From contig JAGBBE010000200.1 in NCBI GenBank assembly GCA_017938645.1, positions 1 to 32,081 of the forward strand: a stretch of 32,081 bases of DNA, written 5' to 3'. Each line of letters starts with the position of its first letter. Position 1 is the stretch's first letter. The translations under genes and the position numbers were made by a program. The notes beneath the pieces are model-generated. The model saw only the letters and a list, made by a program, of their open reading frames with translations. It made no database searches and had not been told where the DNA came from. Shown here piece by piece: positions 30,198 through 32,081 of this stretch. Source of the DNA: Clostridia bacterium (GTDB lineage: Bacteria > Bacillota_A > Clostridia > Christensenellales > Aristaeellaceae).

Positions 30198-32081
30198 ATG
30201 AACGAAGTACTGCATCCATGGCATTCCATTCAAGCCGGACAGCAGGGCAGCCGTGTTGAGGTTGCTATGTGGGGACGAAAGATGATACAGAACGCTTCTT
30301 TGTTCCCCGTGAGCATTCAGACGCAGGAAAAGGAGCTGCTGTATGCACCCATCCGCCTTGCCGGTCTGGCCAACGGTGAAGAAATAGCATGGCATGATCA
30401 GGGCTGTTATTTGATCGATCCTTCCAAGGAAAGGGCCGTCGTCAATGGATATGCCGAGAGCCAGTGTGTGATTGCCAATTCCACGCTTGCATGGGAGTAT
30501 GATGGCGCAGCGCGCTGGGATGTGAAGATCATGCCGCGCGGTTTGACGGTTCCTCAATTATTTGGTCTGGAAGAGCCGCAGGTGACGAGCTGGAATCTGC
30601 AAAGCCTGAGACTTGAAATTCCGCTTCGCAAGGATGTTGTCAAGCTATATGTAACTTGGCCGCGCGGAAAGGTGACATCGCTCAGAGACGGTACTTCGCT
30701 TAGCGAGAATGGGCAGATTCCCGAAGGCGGCATGACAATGCCCTTCAAGCCCGGTATGTGGCTTGGCAATGAAAAAGTGGGTATTCAGCTGGTTGCTGAG
30801 TCGGATGAATACTGGCAGGCGGCTGATCCTGATCAGGCCATTGTAATCGAAGACTGCGGAGACCATTGGGTACTGTCGCTGCACCTGCTTGATTCTGTGC
30901 CGCGCACGTGGAATACGCCCGATGTTTCCTCGCCGCAGATCAATTATTCCTTTGGCTTGGTAGCCACGCCGGTAAAGCCGATGGATCCGGCTTTTCAGCG
31001 CATCAAAGCAGTTCATATCGACTGCTTTACCAAGATCATAGGTGATTACTGGCCTTTCCTCAACAGCCCTGTAAGCGATGAAAATCCTGAAAAAGTGATT
31101 GACCGCCTGAGTCGTGCGGGTGTGAATTTGCTGATTCTGCATGAAAAGTGGAACAAAATTCAGAATTATTGGGAAACCGCCGTTCAGACAAAGGAAGAAA
31201 TCACAAAGCTGGTGCAGCTGTGCCATAGCCGTGGAATTCGCGTGATTCCGTATTTCGGCTATGAGATTACCACGCCCATGCCGTACTTTGCACAGGTGCG
31301 CGACGAGGTGAGCGTGATTGGTGAAGAGCGCGGCGGTTATGCGAGCATGTGGTACCGCGTGCCCTATCAGCGCGCCAATATGGTCTGCTATCGAAGTGGA
31401 TGGAAAGACAAGCTGGTTGAAGGCATAATGCAGTGCATCGAGCAGTTTGACTTCGACGGCGTCTATCTGGACGGCACATCCTGCCCATGGGGCTGCACCA
31501 ATGAAAAACATGGCTGCGGATATGTGGGGGCAGATGGAAAACGTCATGCTACATATCCCATGTTTGATGTGCGCGATATCATGCGCAGAATCTATACAGG
31601 CGTCCATAAGCGCGGCGGCATTGTTAATCCGCATCCCGGCGGAGCCACGCTTCCCTTCATTACCGCGTACAGCGACATGCTTTGGGACGGCGAGCATATT
31701 CAAACCGATATCTGGCACAAGGGCATGAAGAACTTCTCGCTGGAGTACTTCCGGGCCGAATATCTGGGAACCAATCTGGGTATCCCGGTACAGTTTATCG
31801 TATACGAAGTTCCCGGCAAGTGGAACTTTGACATGGCGCTGTCTGTGTGCCTGATCCACGGCGTCTATCCGCGTCCTAATTCCATTCATCATCCGCTGGA
31901 TGTAATGGAGGAGTTGTGGAAAGTACTTGAGCTTTACGGCATTGCCGATGCGAAGTTTGAAGGCTATTGGGAGAACACCGGTGCGTGGACATGTTCTCAC
32001 AAGCCAATCAAGCTGAGTTTCTATCGCCGCGAACAGCTGGACGGCAGTGTGAAGCTGCTGGTATTCGTGTCCAATCCCACA
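30198..32081 (+). CDS. DUF6067-like putative glycoside hydrolase, cut by the window end
   Basis: Open to the end of the window: 628 codons with no stop, so the C-terminus is missing. ATG 30198 follows AAGGAG. The N-terminal half (about 1-270) is a beta-rich domain with MPFKPGMWLGNEKVGIQLVA (about 180-200) and YSFGLVATPVKPMDPAF (about 251-267), typical of the DUF6067 family. Then comes a TIM-barrel-like part: VHIDCFTKI, RGIRVIPYFGYEITTP, and FDFDGVYLDGTSCPWGCTNE, where Asp in YLDGT is a candidate catalytic acid. No signal peptide is seen. It is coupled to the DUF5107-TPR gene. Hydrolase activity and substrate are inferred from fold likeness only. Confidence 0.75.
   Translation, partial: MNEVLHPWHSIQAGQQGSRVEVAMWGRKMIQNASLFPVSIQTQEKELLYAPIRLAGLANGEEIAWHDQGCYLIDPSKERAVVNGYAESQCVIANSTLAWEYDGAARWDVKIMPRGLTVPQLFGLEEPQVTSWNLQSLRLEIPLRKDVVKLYVTWPRGKVTSLRDGTSLSENGQIPEGGMTMPFKPGMWLGNEKVGIQLVAESDEYWQAADPDQAIVIEDCGDHWVLSLHLLDSVPRTWNTPDVSSPQINYSFGLVATPVKPMDPAFQRIKAVHIDCFTKIIGDYWPFLNSPVSDENPEKVIDRLSRAGVNLLILHEKWNKIQNYWETAVQTKEEITKLVQLCHSRGIRVIPYFGYEITTPMPYFAQVRDEVSVIGEERGGYASMWYRVPYQRANMVCYRSGWKDKLVEGIMQCIEQFDFDGVYLDGTSCPWGCTNEKHGCGYVGADGKRHATYPMFDVRDIMRRIYTGVHKRGGIVNPHPGGATLPFITAYSDMLWDGEHIQTDIWHKGMKNFSLEYFRAEYLGTNLGIPVQFIVYEVPGKWNFDMALSVCLIHGVYPRPNSIHHPLDVMEELWKVLELYGIADAKFEGYWENTGAWTCSHKPIKLSFYRREQLDGSVKLLVFVSNPT

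Overview
The window reads as a chromosomal segment of a Gram-positive, gut-type Clostridia (Firmicutes) bacterium. Grounds seen in the sequence are strong AGGAGG ribosome binding sites, LPXTG-type sorting signals, sortases, and DegV and DUF1836 family proteins. Most of the genes are about 55% GC by eye, with AT-rich intergenic DNA. Genus or order cannot be fixed from this sequence alone. No rRNA, tRNA or CRISPR array was found.

Region 1 (1-440) has no protein gene. It starts inside a palindrome-rich segment that resembles the end of an IS200/IS605-type element. Two sigma-70-like promoters follow, and one has a run of eight G in its 17-bp spacer. Region 2 (441-13770) is a complete sortase-assembled pilus island on the + strand. 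Its genes are a SARP-type regulator with a degenerate receiver domain, a coiled-coil protein of unknown function, a signal peptidase I, a 2351-residue LPETG-anchored adhesin, a major pilin, a class C sortase, an LPQTG minor pilin and a second sortase. The adhesin carries two Cys/His repeat arrays that flank a CHAP hydrolase domain. The last three genes overlap, and a bidirectional terminator closes the island.

Region 3 (13823-18534) holds housekeeping and small-metabolism genes. They are a PfkB-type (KDG kinase-like) sugar kinase, a DegV protein and a DUF1836 regulator, then a minus-strand membrane operon. In that operon the first gene is intact, and the next two (polyprenol kinase-like and cation-efflux-like) each carry one in-frame stop codon.

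Region 4 (18535-32081) is a glycan-use region. It has a GH36 alpha-galactosidase, a NamZ-type exo-muramidase without a visible signal peptide (minus strand), and an LplB/LplC-type ABC importer with its solute-binding protein. A second, closely related solute-binding protein sits under its own promoter. A DUF5107-TPR protein and a DUF6067-like putative glycoside hydrolase, cut by the window end, finish the region. No ABC ATPase is present, so the importer probably uses a shared ATPase encoded elsewhere.

Inferred overall picture: a phase-variable or activator-controlled surface pilus next to a carbohydrate uptake and processing locus, as expected of a gut or rumen glycan user. The least explained parts are the Cys/His-array adhesin, the G8 promoter spacer, the decaying membrane operon, and the leader palindromes of the ABC operon.
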